Shown here: positions 8,601-17,584 of the stretch, in pieces
Numbering within the stretch: position 1 is the stretch's first letter
Layout: each line of letters starts with the position of its first letter
Assembly: GCA_020637775.1 (NCBI GenBank)
Contig: JACKJV010000002.1
Coordinates: 1-64,000, forward strand
Source: Brucellaceae bacterium
GTDB lineage: Bacteria; Pseudomonadota; Alphaproteobacteria; Rhizobiales; Rhizobiaceae
DNA: 64,000 nt
Direction of reading: 5' to 3'
Notes under the pieces: model-generated
The model's database searches: none
Seen by the model: the letters and a program-made list of their open reading frames with translations, nothing else
What the model was told of the DNA's origin: nothing
Position numbers and translations under genes: made by a program

Positions 8601-10181
8601 TCATGCTCCGGCGAAAACGTCCTGGTAGTGCTGGCGCAGATCCCGCTTGAGGATCTTGCCGCTGGCGTTCTTCGGCAATTGCGCCGCGATCTCGACATGC
8701 TTGGGCGCCTTGAAGCCGGACAGCGTATCGCGGCAATAGGCCATCATCGCCTCGGCCGTGAGCGTGGCACCGGCCTTCGGAATGACCACCGCCACCACCG
8801 CCTCGATCCACTTGGGATGGGGAACGCCGAAGACGGCCACTTCCGCCACGTCCGGGTGCTGGAAGATCGCTTCCTCCACCTCCCGGCTGGCGACATTCTC
8901 GCCACCGGTCTTGATCATGTCCTTCTTGCGGTCGACGACATAGAGATAGCCGTCCTCGTCGAACCGGCCGAGATCCCCGCTGTGGAACCAGCCATTGCGG
9001 AAGGCCTCCGCCGTCTTTTCCGGATCGTTGTAATATTCCGAGATGAGGTGAGGGCTGCGATGCACGATCTCGCCCACAACCCCGGCCGGAACGGGCCGGT
9101 CGTCATCGTCCACCACGATGGTTTCCACGTTGAGGGAGGGCCGGCCGGCCGAGCCCAGCTTGCGCATCTGGTCCTGCGGCTTCAGGATCGTGGCGACCGG
9201 CGCCATCTCGGTCTGGCCGTAGAAGTTGAACAGGCGCATCTGCGGCAGCCGGCGCGACAGTTCCTCGATGACCGCGGTCGGCATGATCGAGGCGCCGTAA
9301 TAGCCGGCCTGAAGGCTGCTGAGGTCGCGCGTGTCGAAATCGGGATGGCGGAGCAGCGCGATCCAGATCGTCGGCGGACAGAAAAGTTTGGTCACCCCGT
9401 GGGCTTCGACCGCCGCCAGCATCTCCGCCGGATCGGCCTTGTCATGCAGGATGGAGGAAACGCCGAGATAGAGATCGGGGCTCAGGAAACAGTCCAGCTG
9501 CGCGCAGTGGAACAGCGGCAGGCAATGCAGCGAGACGGCGTCCGCCGTCATCTCGCCGTCCACGATGCAACTGACATATTGGGCATAGAGGGCGGCGGAG
9601 GTAAGCAGCGCGCCCTTGGGCCGCGATTCCGTGCCGCTGGTATACATCATCTGGATCGGATCGTCGGCGCCGACATCCCGCCAGACCTCCGTATCGTCGG
9701 TGTGGTCGAGCAGGGTGGAAACCGGCTCCCAGCCCTCTGGCGCTTCCACGCCGCCATGCGGGATGACGAAACGCGGCATGTCCGTGCCGGCTTCATTGAG
9801 CGCCGCATCGGCCACCGCGCACAAACCGTCCTCCGCGATCATCATGCGCGCGCCGGAATGGTTCAGGATATAGGCCACGTCATGCGCATTGAGCATGAAA
9901 TTGATCGGCGTGGTGATGGCGCCAAGGCGCGCCAGAGCGAAACGCAGCACCACGAATGCGCGGTTGTTATGGGTGAACAGAGCCACCCGGTCGCCCTTGG
10001 CGATGCCGCGTTCCTCCAGCGCATGGGCCGCGCGGTTGACCGCCGCGTCCAGTTCGCGGAACGTGTCCGTGTGATCCCGGAAGACGAGCGCTGTCTTGTC
10101 CGGATAGCGGGCGGCCGACCGGCGCAAAAGGTCGCCGAGTTGCTGGCTGCGCGCGCGTTTCAGATGATTGTCGGTCTGCAT
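8601..10181 (-). CDS. AMP-dependent acyl-CoA ligase (CaiC/long-chain-like)
   Basis: 526-aa adenylate-forming CoA ligase. Motifs in order are MYTSGTESRPKGALLT (P-loop variant with ES in place of TG), FYGQTEMAP, GWFHSGDLGRFDEDGYLYVVDRKKDMIKTGGENVASREVEEAIF and the catalytic lysine in ASGKILKRDLR. It is the last gene of the - strand GntR-crotonase-TRAP operon, 55 nt downstream of dctM. It probably converts the TRAP-imported acid to its CoA ester for the two crotonase-fold enzymes and the divergent acyl-CoA dehydrogenase. The resemblance to crotonobetaine/carnitine-CoA ligases is general and does not prove that substrate. Confidence 0.87.
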   Translation of the reverse strand: MQTDNHLKRARSQQLGDLLRRSAARYPDKTALVFRDHTDTFRELDAAVNRAAHALEERGIAKGDRVALFTHNNRAFVVLRFALARLGAITTPINFMLNAHDVAYILNHSGARMMIAEDGLCAVADAALNEAGTDMPRFVIPHGGVEAPEGWEPVSTLLDHTDDTEVWRDVGADDPIQMMYTSGTESRPKGALLTSAALYAQYVSCIVDGEMTADAVSLHCLPLFHCAQLDCFLSPDLYLGVSSILHDKADPAEMLAAVEAHGVTKLFCPPTIWIALLRHPDFDTRDLSSLQAGYYGASIMPTAVIEELSRRLPQMRLFNFYGQTEMAPVATILKPQDQMRKLGSAGRPSLNVETIVVDDDDRPVPAGVVGEIVHRSPHLISEYYNDPEKTAEAFRNGWFHSGDLGRFDEDGYLYVVDRKKDMIKTGGENVASREVEEAIFQHPDVAEVAVFGVPHPKWIEAVVAVVIPKAGATLTAEAMMAYCRDTLSGFKAPKHVEIAAQLPKNASGKILKRDLRQHYQDVFAGA

Positions 10182-10236
10182 CGTGTACCTCTTGTCGTTT
10201 CTTGGGCACTGCCAGCCGGGCGGCGCGGATCGTTTC

Positions 10237-11544
10237 TCATCCGAGCAGTTCCGGCAGCGTGAGCACGAGTTCGGGGAAGGCGCAAAGAATGGCCACCAGC
10301 ACGAGGTCCATCACGATGAACCATGTCACGCCCCTGAAGATGGCTGATGTCGTCACCAGGTCGCCCACCACGCTCTTGATGACGAACACGTTCATGCCGA
10401 TGGGCGGGGTGATCATGCCGATTTCGAGCAGCTTCGTGAGCACGACACCGAACCACAGCAAGCTCCAGCCGGAGGCATCGACCACCGGCAGGATGATGGG
10501 CAGCGTCAGCAGCATGGCGCCGATCGGTTCCAGGAACATGCCCATCAGCAGGTAGACGCAGACGATGCCGACCATCAGCAGGACCGGACTGGAGGCGATC
10601 GAGAGAATGCCCGACGAGAGAAAGTCGCCCGCACCCGACAGGGCCAGGAACCGTGTCAGGAGGCTTGCGCCGATGGCGATGATCAGCAGCGCCGCCGTCG
10701 TCATCAGCGTCTCGCGTGCAGCCAGGAAAAACCGGTCGAGCGTCATCTGTCCGCTGACGATGGCAACGAGGCAGGCCAGTGATGCGCCAACCGCGCCGGC
10801 CTCTGTCGGGGTGAATACGCCGCCGAACAACCCGCCGAAAATGCCGAGCATGATCAGGAGGATCGGCCATGTCTCGCGCAGCGCCAGCAGCTTTTCGCGC
10901 ATCGTCACGCTGGGGTCGCGCTCCGGCGCGAGATCCGGGTTCAGCCAGACCCGGACCAGAACGACGATGATGTAGCCCAGCGCCGTGAGCAGCCCCGCCA
11001 CCACGCCGCCCAGGAACAGGGCGGAAATGGAGATCTGCGCGATCACGCCATAGAGGATGAGAATGATGGATGGCGGTATAAGCGCGCCGATCGTGCCCGC
11101 GACCGCCACGGTGCCGGTGGCCAGCTCGGCATGGTACTTGTGCTTCATCATCTCCGGTATGGCGATGCGCCCCATGGCTGCCGAGCAGGCAATGGACGAA
11201 CCCGACACGGCGGCGAAACCGGCGGAGCCGAAGATGGACGCGATCGCCAATCCGCCGGGCAGGCTCGCCAGCCAGATGCGCGCGGCGTTGAACATGCCCC
11301 GCGTCAATTGCGTGTGATAGCTGATGAAGCCCAGGAACAGGAACATCGGTATGGAACTGAGAATCCAGCTCGATGTGAACTTGTAGGGGATGATGCTCAT
11401 CGCTCCCCATGCGACGCGTGGGCCCATGAGGACCCAGAGCCCGCCGAAGGAGACGCCGATGAGCGCAATGCCGATGGGCACGCGCACAGCGATCAGGGCG
11501 ACAAGGATGGCAAGGCCGGCAAGGCCGATTTCAACATCAGTCAT
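10237..11544 (-). CDS. dctM: TRAP transporter large permease (DctM)
   Basis: 12-TM large membrane subunit of a tripartite ATP-independent periplasmic transporter, driven by an ion gradient, 435 aa. It contains the DctM fold signatures GSAGFAAVSGSSIACSAAMGRIAIPEM and GTIGALIPPSIILILYGVIAQISISALFLGGVVAGLL, the latter carrying the conserved IPPS motif. The C-terminal half has a second repeat (EIGMITPPIGMNVFVIKSVVGD). It overlaps the start of the ligase-proximal spacer at one end and dctQ by 8 nt at the other, so both membrane subunits should be co-translated. Confidence 0.93.
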   Translation of the reverse strand: MTDVEIGLAGLAILVALIAVRVPIGIALIGVSFGGLWVLMGPRVAWGAMSIIPYKFTSSWILSSIPMFLFLGFISYHTQLTRGMFNAARIWLASLPGGLAIASIFGSAGFAAVSGSSIACSAAMGRIAIPEMMKHKYHAELATGTVAVAGTIGALIPPSIILILYGVIAQISISALFLGGVVAGLLTALGYIIVVLVRVWLNPDLAPERDPSVTMREKLLALRETWPILLIMLGIFGGLFGGVFTPTEAGAVGASLACLVAIVSGQMTLDRFFLAARETLMTTAALLIIAIGASLLTRFLALSGAGDFLSSGILSIASSPVLLMVGIVCVYLLMGMFLEPIGAMLLTLPIILPVVDASGWSLLWFGVVLTKLLEIGMITPPIGMNVFVIKSVVGDLVTTSAIFRGVTWFIVMDLVLVAILCAFPELVLTLPELLG

Positions 11545-12073
11545 TGATGAACTTCGCGTCGATGTCGGTTTCTTTCAGGCCGTTGCGCCAGCCGGTGACG
11601 GTCGTGATCACGCGATAGGCCGCGATCAGCGCCATGAGCCCGGCGCCCAGGGGAATGAGCCAGTAGCTTTGCCAGATCTCGATCATTTGCGAGCCCTGTT
11701 CCATCGAGGCGCCTGCCTTTGTCTTCTTGAGCGCCTCCGACCATCCGCCCATCATCACCGCCGCGATCACCGCCACCGTCAGAATGCCGGAAAATATCGA
11801 GAAGCCGTTGCGCACCCGCGCCGGCATCATGTCCGTGAGGAATTCCACGGAGATATGCGCGCGCTTCTCCTCCGCCACGCCAAGGGCGATGAACACCACG
11901 ATGATCATGTAGTAGTTTGCAACAACCACCGTCGTTCCGGGCAGCGGCGCGTTGAACAGGTACCGCCCGGCGACATCGGCGGTGACGTGCAGCATCATCA
12001 GGGCCACGCAGATCGCCCCGATCATGGATGATGATTTGGCGAGGAAGGACAGCGCCCTGCCGATCATGAACAT
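11537..12073 (-). CDS. dctQ: TRAP transporter small permease (DctQ)
   Basis: 178-aa four-TM small subunit that supports DctM. The family pattern ADVAGRYLFNAPLPGTTVVVANYYMIIVVFIALG at residues 32-65 includes the conserved RY-F-N-P-PG motif, and SYWLIPLGAGLMALIAAYRVI forms the last membrane helix. The start ATG 12073 has GGAGG 8 nt upstream. It lies 77 nt downstream of dctP with a hairpin between them. Confidence 0.9.
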   Translation of the reverse strand: MFMIGRALSFLAKSSSMIGAICVALMMLHVTADVAGRYLFNAPLPGTTVVVANYYMIIVVFIALGVAEEKRAHISVEFLTDMMPARVRNGFSIFSGILTVAVIAAVMMGGWSEALKKTKAGASMEQGSQMIEIWQSYWLIPLGAGLMALIAAYRVITTVTGWRNGLKETDIDAKFIND

Positions 12074-12097
12074 GAAAAGCCTCCATTCGACACGGGA

Positions 12098-12128
12098 GCC
12101 GGGCGCCGCCAGTCATGCGGCACCCGGC
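12098..12128 (-). other. Intergenic hairpin between dctP and dctQ
   Basis: Stem of GCCGGG plus GCCGC (12098-12109) pairing with GCGGC plus CCCGGC (12117-12128), with one C-A mismatch and a 7-nt loop. There is no T-run. It is positioned like the hairpins after the other binding-protein genes in this window and would be expected to raise dctP transcript over dctQM. Confidence 0.65.
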
Positions 12129-12150
12129 CTGATGTCATGCCCGAAAGACG

Positions 12151-13287
12151 TTACTTGCCGTAGCTGGCGACGTCGATCTTCGAGTGGATCTCGTTCCAGT
12201 AGAGTTCGGCCAGTTGCTCGGGGCTGGAGATGTCCTTGGTCAGGGCGCTCCACTTGCCAAGCAGTTCGGACAGCGCATCGGCCGCCGCGCCACCCGTCTC
12301 GATTCCGAATCGCTCCTTGTAGATGGCCGCGATGGCTTCCTTGTCCTTGGCGATGAAGGCGCGGTTCATCGCCACCAGTTCATCGGCTGCCGCCCCGTAT
12401 TCGATGCCGAGGCCCGGCGCGCGCTCGCGTCCGGCGCGGGCTTCCTCGATATAGACCCAGGCAATGTCGGCGATGAGCTTGGCATTGGCGCGCAGCATGG
12501 CCGTCTTGGAATCGTCGGAAAGATCGTTCCAGCTATCCCGGTTCATCGTGATCGGCACGTTGAACTGCGCACCCGGCAGGCCGAGATAGACGTATTTTAC
12601 CACGTCGATGAAGCCGAAGTTGACGAAGTCGGCAGTATTGGAAGCCGTGCAGTCAACAACGCCCTGGTTGAGGCCCTCAAGGGTTTCGTTGATCGACATG
12701 GAGACCGGAACGGCACCCACCGATTCCGCCCAGCGCGCCCAGTAGGCGCCGGCTGCGCGGATGCGCTTGCCCTTGAGATCGTCGGTCGAATTGAGCGGCA
12801 CCACGCATTGCAGCACATAGGACGTCGTCGAGGCCGAGCCCAGATAGACCTGGTTCTGCGCCTCGATCTCCTTCTCGCAGGCCGGGCAATCGTTCATCAC
12901 GTATTCGGTGATCGCGCCGGTGAAGGCGATGCTGCTCAGTTCGCTGGAAAATTCCTCCAGTTCCACCAGTTCGGAGAATTCTGCCAGCATGTTGAAATTG
13001 GAGTATTCCGCCGGGAAATAGGCCATCAGGTTGGCTGTCATGTCGGCAATGCCGTCGCGCACGCCCGCATTGGCTTCCGCGAAGCTGAGAAGCGAAAGCG
13101 GGTACACCTTCACCGTCACGTCGCCGCCGCTGTATTCCTCTACCGCCTTGGCGAAGTCCTCCAGCTTGGCAGTGGGCGCCGAATTGGGCGGCCAGCCGCC
13201 GGCAAAGCTCAGTTCCGCGGCCTGCGCGGCGCCTGCCGCTGCCAGCATGGACGCACCCGCAAGAAGGGCTTTCACTGTCTTTCTCAT
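12151..13287 (-). CDS. dctP: TRAP transporter substrate-binding protein (DctP)
   Basis: Periplasmic solute receptor, 378 aa from ATG 13287. This start has a GGGAGGAAAACGACC leader and gives a clean signal peptide MRKTVKALLAGASMLAAAGAAQA. A more distal in-frame ATG at 13311 adds eight residues with no signal-like character. The DctP fold is supported by DDLKGKRIRAAGAYWARWAESVGAVPVSMSINETLEGLNQGVVDCTAS, which holds the conserved arginine that binds substrate carboxylate. A CPAC motif at residues 134-137 and further cysteines suggest a disulfide in the periplasm. The ligand is probably a monocarboxylate, given the adjacent CoA-ester enzymes. Confidence 0.92.
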   Translation of the reverse strand: MRKTVKALLAGASMLAAAGAAQAAELSFAGGWPPNSAPTAKLEDFAKAVEEYSGGDVTVKVYPLSLLSFAEANAGVRDGIADMTANLMAYFPAEYSNFNMLAEFSELVELEEFSSELSSIAFTGAITEYVMNDCPACEKEIEAQNQVYLGSASTTSYVLQCVVPLNSTDDLKGKRIRAAGAYWARWAESVGAVPVSMSINETLEGLNQGVVDCTASNTADFVNFGFIDVVKYVYLGLPGAQFNVPITMNRDSWNDLSDDSKTAMLRANAKLIADIAWVYIEEARAGRERAPGLGIEYGAAADELVAMNRAFIAKDKEAIAAIYKERFGIETGGAAADALSELLGKWSALTKDISSPEQLAELYWNEIHSKIDVASYGK

Positions 13288-13383
13288 GGTCGTTTTCCTC
13301 CCGTGAACCATGTCGTTGCGTTCAATCCCTGCCAGGAATGACAGGGCATGCGTCTCCCCTCCGGCCTTCAGGCGCCGGATGGA

Positions 13384-14163
13384 TCATTTGCGAAACCGTG
13401 CGGGACGCTTCTCATGAAACGCCGCCAGGCCTTCCGCGAAATCGGGTGTCTCTCCGGCCTGCTTCTGCAATTGCCGTTCGGTCGCCAGTGCCGTTGCGAA
13501 GTCGCTGTCGGCCGCGCTCCACGCAGCCTTGCGGATCAGGGCATGGCTGTGGCCCGGCCCTTCGGCCAGCTTCTGCGCCATGGCTTGTGCCGTTTCCTCC
13601 ACCGCGCCATCGTCAACCAGCCGCGTCACCAGGCCCCAGTCAAAGGCCTGCGGCGCGGGGATCTTCTCGGCCAGCAGCATCATTTCCATGGCCCGTACCC
13701 GGCCTACGGCGCGGGTGAGCAGCCAGGTCGCGCCACCGTCGGGCACCAGGCCGATGCGTGCGAACGCTTCCAGGAAATAGGCGCCGCGGCCCGCCACGAT
13801 GATGTCGCAGGCCAGGGCCAGCGAAGCGCCCACGCCGGCCGTGGCGCCGCGCACCGCCGAGATCAGCGGCACCGGCAGATCGCGGATGGTCAGCATCAGC
13901 GGATTGTAGTCCTGCTCCAGCGTCTCGCCGACGTCGAATCCCGCCGGGTCCGGGGGCATCGCGGCCTTCAGGTTGGCGCCGGTGGAAAACGCCCGTTCGC
14001 TGCCGGCAAGGATGATGGCGCGCGCGCCCCGCGCCGTCTCGGCCTTCAGCGCGGCGTGCAGATCCTGCGCCATCTGCGCCGTCATGGCGTTCATCGTGGC
14101 CGGATCGTTCAGGCGCAATGTCGTGACCGCGCCGTTGCGCTCGGTCAGGATGTGGTCGCTCAT
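13384..14163 (-). CDS. Enoyl-CoA hydratase/isomerase family protein (isomerase-like)
   Basis: Crotonase-fold enzyme of 259 aa starting MSDHILTERNG at ATG 14163, which has GGAGGAGAGAG upstream and overlaps the previous gene's stop by ATGA. The oxyanion-hole segments are AIILAGSERAFSTGANLKA and SAVRGATAGVGASLALACDI. The active-site region reads AFARIGLVPDGGATWLL. The usual hydratase glutamates are absent, and an aspartate sits in the PDGG turn, as in PaaG-type and delta-3,delta-2 isomerases. Double-bond isomerisation is thus at least as likely as hydration. It lies in the GntR/TRAP operon. Confidence 0.87.
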   Translation of the reverse strand: MSDHILTERNGAVTTLRLNDPATMNAMTAQMAQDLHAALKAETARGARAIILAGSERAFSTGANLKAAMPPDPAGFDVGETLEQDYNPLMLTIRDLPVPLISAVRGATAGVGASLALACDIIVAGRGAYFLEAFARIGLVPDGGATWLLTRAVGRVRAMEMMLLAEKIPAPQAFDWGLVTRLVDDGAVEETAQAMAQKLAEGPGHSHALIRKAAWSAADSDFATALATERQLQKQAGETPDFAEGLAAFHEKRPARFRK

Positions 14164-15050
14164 CTCTCTCCTCCTTCGTGCCAGCCCGGCTCGTTCCACC
14201 AGGGAAAGAAACCCGGCATGCCGGTCGATACCCGGTCGGGAAAGACCGGCCGGCGCTTTTCAAGAAAACTGGAAACGCCCTCCGCGGCATCGCCCGACGA
14301 ACTGCGCGCCACGATGGCGCGGCTGTCGATGCGGTGGGCCTGCATCGGATGATCCGCCCCGGCCATCCGCCACATCATCTGACGTGTCAGGGCAATCGAG
14401 ACGGGCGCCGTGTTGTCGGCAATCTCGCGGGCAAGCGCATGGGCGGCGCCGAGCAGGTCGTCCGGCGCGTGAACCGAACGCACGAGCCCGCCGGCCTTTG
14501 CCTCCTGCGCGTCGAAGACCCTGCCGGTATAGCTCCATTCCAGCGCCTGCGACATGCCCACAAGGCGCGGAAGAAACCAGGACGAGGCCGCTTCCGGCAC
14601 GATGCCGCGCCGCGCGAAGACAAAGCCGAAGCGCGCGTTCTGCGAGGCGAGGCGGATGTCCATCGGCAATTGCATCGTCGCACCGATGCCGACCGCCGGG
14701 CCGTTCACCGCCGCGATCAGCGGCTTCAGGCAGTTGAACAGGCGCAGCGCCAGAACACCGCCCATGTCGCGTATGGCCGGATCGTCCCAGACATCGCTTG
14801 CGGTCGATGCCGGATCGACACGCGCCGCGGTGAAGGCGTCTGGATCCTCCAGATCGACGCCGGCACAGAAGCCGCGGCCGGCACCCGTCACGATCACGGC
14901 GCGCACCCCGTCGTCGCCGTCAATCTCGTCCAGGACCGACAGCATTTCCTCCAGCATCGTGCTGGTGAACGCGTTCAGGCGGTCCGGCCGGTTCAGCGTC
15001 ACGGTCATGACGCCATCGGCAATGTCGGTCGAGATCGTTGTGTGGGGCAT
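14160..15050 (-). CDS. Enoyl-CoA hydratase/isomerase family protein
   Basis: Second crotonase-fold enzyme, 296 aa. It has AVIVTGAGRGFCAGVDLEDPD (first oxyanion-hole strand), AAVNGPAVGIGATMQLPMDIRLAS (second) and FGFVFARRGIVPEAASSWFLPRLVG, in which a glutamate in the PEAA turn could act as the catalytic acid/base. Together with the isomerase-like neighbour and the divergent acyl-CoA dehydrogenase it supplies the middle steps of a beta-oxidation-like route. It lies 19 nt after the GntR gene. Confidence 0.87.
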   Translation of the reverse strand: MPHTTISTDIADGVMTVTLNRPDRLNAFTSTMLEEMLSVLDEIDGDDGVRAVIVTGAGRGFCAGVDLEDPDAFTAARVDPASTASDVWDDPAIRDMGGVLALRLFNCLKPLIAAVNGPAVGIGATMQLPMDIRLASQNARFGFVFARRGIVPEAASSWFLPRLVGMSQALEWSYTGRVFDAQEAKAGGLVRSVHAPDDLLGAAHALAREIADNTAPVSIALTRQMMWRMAGADHPMQAHRIDSRAIVARSSSGDAAEGVSSFLEKRRPVFPDRVSTGMPGFFPWWNEPGWHEGGER

Positions 15051-15069
15051 CGTGTTTCCTCGTTCGGCC

Positions 15070-15810
15070 TCAGGACAGCGCGCGCGGGTTCAGCGCGATC
15101 GCGTCTTCCAGTCCGGCGATCTGTGCGCCACGCCAGAAATCCTCGATATGCATGCGCGCCCATTTCTCCGCCCGCGCGGAGTCACGGTCGCGCATGGCGG
15201 CGATGATGTTCGAATGGGCCTCGATCTGCCGCTTGTAGAATTTCGGCGCGAAGGGCGCGATCTGCGCAAAGCCGCGAAAAAGCAGGAGCGCGATGGGTTC
15301 GCGCGCCAGCCCGAGCACGCGGTTGCGGCCCATGTCGGCGATGCGGGTATGAAACTGCTCGTCCAGTTCGATCGTCCGTCCCATCTGGCCTTCGGCGGCC
15401 ACCAGTTCGGCATGCAATTGCTGCAACATCTCGATCTCGTCTGCCGTGGCGCGCTCGGCCGCCATGCGCGCCGCCAGCGGCTCGGTGACCATGGTCACTT
15501 CCGTCAGTTCGCGGAACGTCACCTTCATCAGCGCCATGGCGCGGCCCGCCCGCGTGGTCAGCTGGTCTGCCTGTGGAACCGTGACTTCAAGCCGGCGCGG
15601 CGAGGGCCGGTGGACAAGGCCGTCGCTCTCAAGCTGCCGCAAGCCCTCCCGCACCGTGGAGCGGGTGACGCCGAACATGGCGCCCAGTTCGCTCTCGCCG
15701 GGCAACTGGTCTCCGGGCTTGAGTTCGCCACGCAGGATCCGCGCCTCGATCTCCTCGGCGATCTGCTGGTAGGCATAGCTTGCATGGACGGGTTTCGGCG
15801 TCTGGCTCAT
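15070..15810 (-). CDS. GntR family transcriptional regulator, FadR/FCD subfamily
   Basis: 246 aa. The N-terminal winged helix (residues 10-75) contains YQQIAEEIEARILRGELKPGDQLPGESELGAMFGVTRSTVREGLRQLESDGLVHR. The C-terminal all-helical FCD domain carries ELDEQFHTRIADMGRN and EAHSNIIAAMRDRD, with histidines that in this family bind a metal or carboxylate. It heads the - strand crotonase-TRAP-ligase operon and faces the divergent acyl-CoA dehydrogenase gene. Autoregulation and control of both transcripts by an acid or acyl-CoA effector is the natural reading. Two TGTCGGACA-like sites in the divergent region are operator candidates. Confidence 0.9.
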   Translation of the reverse strand: MSQTPKPVHASYAYQQIAEEIEARILRGELKPGDQLPGESELGAMFGVTRSTVREGLRQLESDGLVHRPSPRRLEVTVPQADQLTTRAGRAMALMKVTFRELTEVTMVTEPLAARMAAERATADEIEMLQQLHAELVAAEGQMGRTIELDEQFHTRIADMGRNRVLGLAREPIALLLFRGFAQIAPFAPKFYKRQIEAHSNIIAAMRDRDSARAEKWARMHIEDFWRGAQIAGLEDAIALNPRALS

Positions 15811-15911
15811 GCGGTGTCATCACGGGCCGGGCCACGGGAGGGCCGGCGGCAGGAAAGGTTGATCTTTCTGTCTGTGCATTGGCGCGATTGCACGGCAAAT
15901 CTTCGCTTTAT

Positions 15912-15920
15912 GGTCGGACA
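15912..15920. promoter_or_regulatory. Candidate GntR operator, proximal to the regulator gene
   Basis: GGTCGGACA, a one-mismatch relative of the perfect palindrome at 16177. FadR-subfamily regulators typically bind short GT-N(2-3)-AC palindromes. The site lies in the presumed promoter region of the GntR gene. Confidence 0.4.
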
Positions 15921-16176
15921 TTGGACGAGATGAGACCAATTTTTCGGGCCTGTCAACGCCGTATATCGGACGCTGCGGTGCAGCATGACACGTCATTTCC
16001 CGCGACAGTCCGGGCATTGACGTGAAAGCGGCCGGCAAGGAAATCGGTGCAGGCCTCGGAAGAATCTGTCGAACAAGGTGTTAATTTTGCGGTGTAATGT
16101 GGAAGTTTGTGGCGCCGGTGCGCGGTGGGTGAAGCCAAGGCTATTGACCGCATGCGGGCGGCTCATTATCGGTTAG

Positions 16177-16185
16177 TGTCGGACA
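16177..16185. promoter_or_regulatory. Candidate GntR operator, proximal to acyl-CoA dehydrogenase
   Basis: TGTCGGACA (TGTC-N-GACA palindrome) within TTAGTGTCGGACAATAA, about 86 nt before the acyl-CoA dehydrogenase start. The same core recurs near the regulator gene, which supports a shared operator. Confidence 0.42.
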
Positions 16186-16270
16186 ATAAGGACGTGGTAT
16201 GGCTCGCGCCCGCAGCCGGGCCGGCGCGCCGTGACCGTCCGTGAAGCTGGACGCCCTGAAGGAGGCGGTG

Positions 16271-17527
16271 ATGGATTTCGAATATTCCGCGAAAAGCAAG
16301 CAGATGCTGGCCGAGCTGAAGGCCTTCATGGAGGACCATGTCCTGCCCGCCAACCGGCGCTACCACGAGATCGCCCATGGCGGCGCCTACCCCACCGAGG
16401 TGATCGAGCCGCTGAAGGCCAAGGCTTTCGAGGCCGGCTTGTGGAACATGTTTTCACCGGAACTGGAAGACCATCATCCCGGTACCCGCCTGACCAACCT
16501 GGACTATGCGCCACTGGCCGAGGAAATGGGACGCGTGCCCTGGAGCCCGGAGGTCTTCAACTGCAACGCGCCCGACACCGGCAACATGGAAATCCTGATG
16601 CAGTTCGGCACGCCGGCGCAAAAGGAGAAGTATCTCGATCCGCTGCTGCGCGGCGAATTGCGCTCGGTCGTCGGGCTGACCGAGCCGGACACGGCGTCGT
16701 CCGACCTGACGAACCTGTCCACCACGATCCGCCGCGAGGGCGATGAATACGTCATCAACGGCCGCAAGTGGTTCTCGACCGGGGCAAAGCATCCCAATGC
16801 CAACCTCGCCATCGTTTTCGGCGTGTCCGATCCCTCGCCCGAAGCCGACCGTCACCGCAAGCATTCCTTCATTCTGGTGCCGATGGACACGCCCGGCTTC
16901 AAGGTCGTGCGCGATGTCCCGATCATGCATCACCATGCGCCCGAAGGGCATTGCGAGATCGTGATGCGCGACGTGCGGGTGCCGGTCGACGCGATCCTCG
17001 CCAATGAGGGCGACGGCTTCATGCTGGCCCAGGCGCGGCTCGGCCCGGGGCGTATCCATCATTGCATGCGCACCATCGGGCAGTGCGAACTGGCGCTGGA
17101 ACTGATGTGCGAGCGCGGGCTGGAGCGTCGCACCTTCGGCAAGGCGCTGGCCGACAATGCCAATATCCAGGACTGGATCGCCCAGTCGCGCATCGAGATC
17201 GATGCCGCGCGCCTGCTGATGCTCCAGACCGCATGGAAGATGGACCGCGATGGCGCGCGGGCCGCACGGGTGGACGTCTCTGCCATCAAGGTCATGGCTG
17301 CGCGCCTGCAGACCCAGGTGGTGGACCGCGCCATACAGGTTTTCGGCGCTGCCGGCATCACGCCCGACACGCCGCTGAGCTATCTGTGGACCTGGGGACG
17401 CGCCATGCGCTTCCTCGACGGTCCGGACGAGGTTCATCTCAAGGTGATCGCGCGCGAGGAACTGAAGCGGGCCAAGGCGGAACTGGGCAAGAACCTTGCG
17501 CATTTCGTACCTCCCTATCGCGATTGA
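16271..17527 (+). CDS. Acyl-CoA dehydrogenase family protein (ACAD10/11-like)
   Basis: FAD-dependent alpha,beta-dehydrogenation of an acyl-CoA, 418 aa. The start is at ATG 16271, with GGAGG 5 nt upstream. The N-terminal helical domain is followed by VVGLTEPDTASSDLTNLSTTIRREGDEYVINGRKWFSTGA, which binds flavin and substrate. The C-terminal domain ends with the sequence RFLDGPDEVHLKVIAREEL instead of the short-chain YEGT motif. The DGPDEVH pattern is typical of the ACAD10/11 branch, whose members can act on hydroxy- or branched acyl-CoAs. It is divergent from the GntR operon and 57 nt ahead of an acyl-CoA ligase. Confidence 0.9.
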   Translation: MDFEYSAKSKQMLAELKAFMEDHVLPANRRYHEIAHGGAYPTEVIEPLKAKAFEAGLWNMFSPELEDHHPGTRLTNLDYAPLAEEMGRVPWSPEVFNCNAPDTGNMEILMQFGTPAQKEKYLDPLLRGELRSVVGLTEPDTASSDLTNLSTTIRREGDEYVINGRKWFSTGAKHPNANLAIVFGVSDPSPEADRHRKHSFILVPMDTPGFKVVRDVPIMHHHAPEGHCEIVMRDVRVPVDAILANEGDGFMLAQARLGPGRIHHCMRTIGQCELALELMCERGLERRTFGKALADNANIQDWIAQSRIEIDAARLLMLQTAWKMDRDGARAARVDVSAIKVMAARLQTQVVDRAIQVFGAAGITPDTPLSYLWTWGRAMRFLDGPDEVHLKVIAREELKRAKAELGKNLAHFVPPYRD

Positions 17528-17584
17528 CAGCCGGTCGCGACAGGCGCTTCTGTCAGGGGCACGCGGCGAGGAAGGATGAAGGAA

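Larger units (their letters stand above)
15811..16270. promoter_or_regulatory. Divergent intergenic region, GntR operon versus acyl-CoA dehydrogenase
   Basis: About 460 nt with no credible gene. It is less GC-rich than the flanks and must hold the promoters for both directions. The only ordered signals I see are two related short palindromes: GGTCGGACA at 15912-15920, about 100 nt before the GntR start, and TGTCGGACA at 16177-16185, about 86 nt before the acyl-CoA dehydrogenase start. Confidence 0.6.

Noticed and set aside
8628..10262. 544-codon + strand frame opposite the ligase at 8601
   Set aside because: Histidine- and arginine-rich shadow; the - strand ligase has all adenylation motifs.
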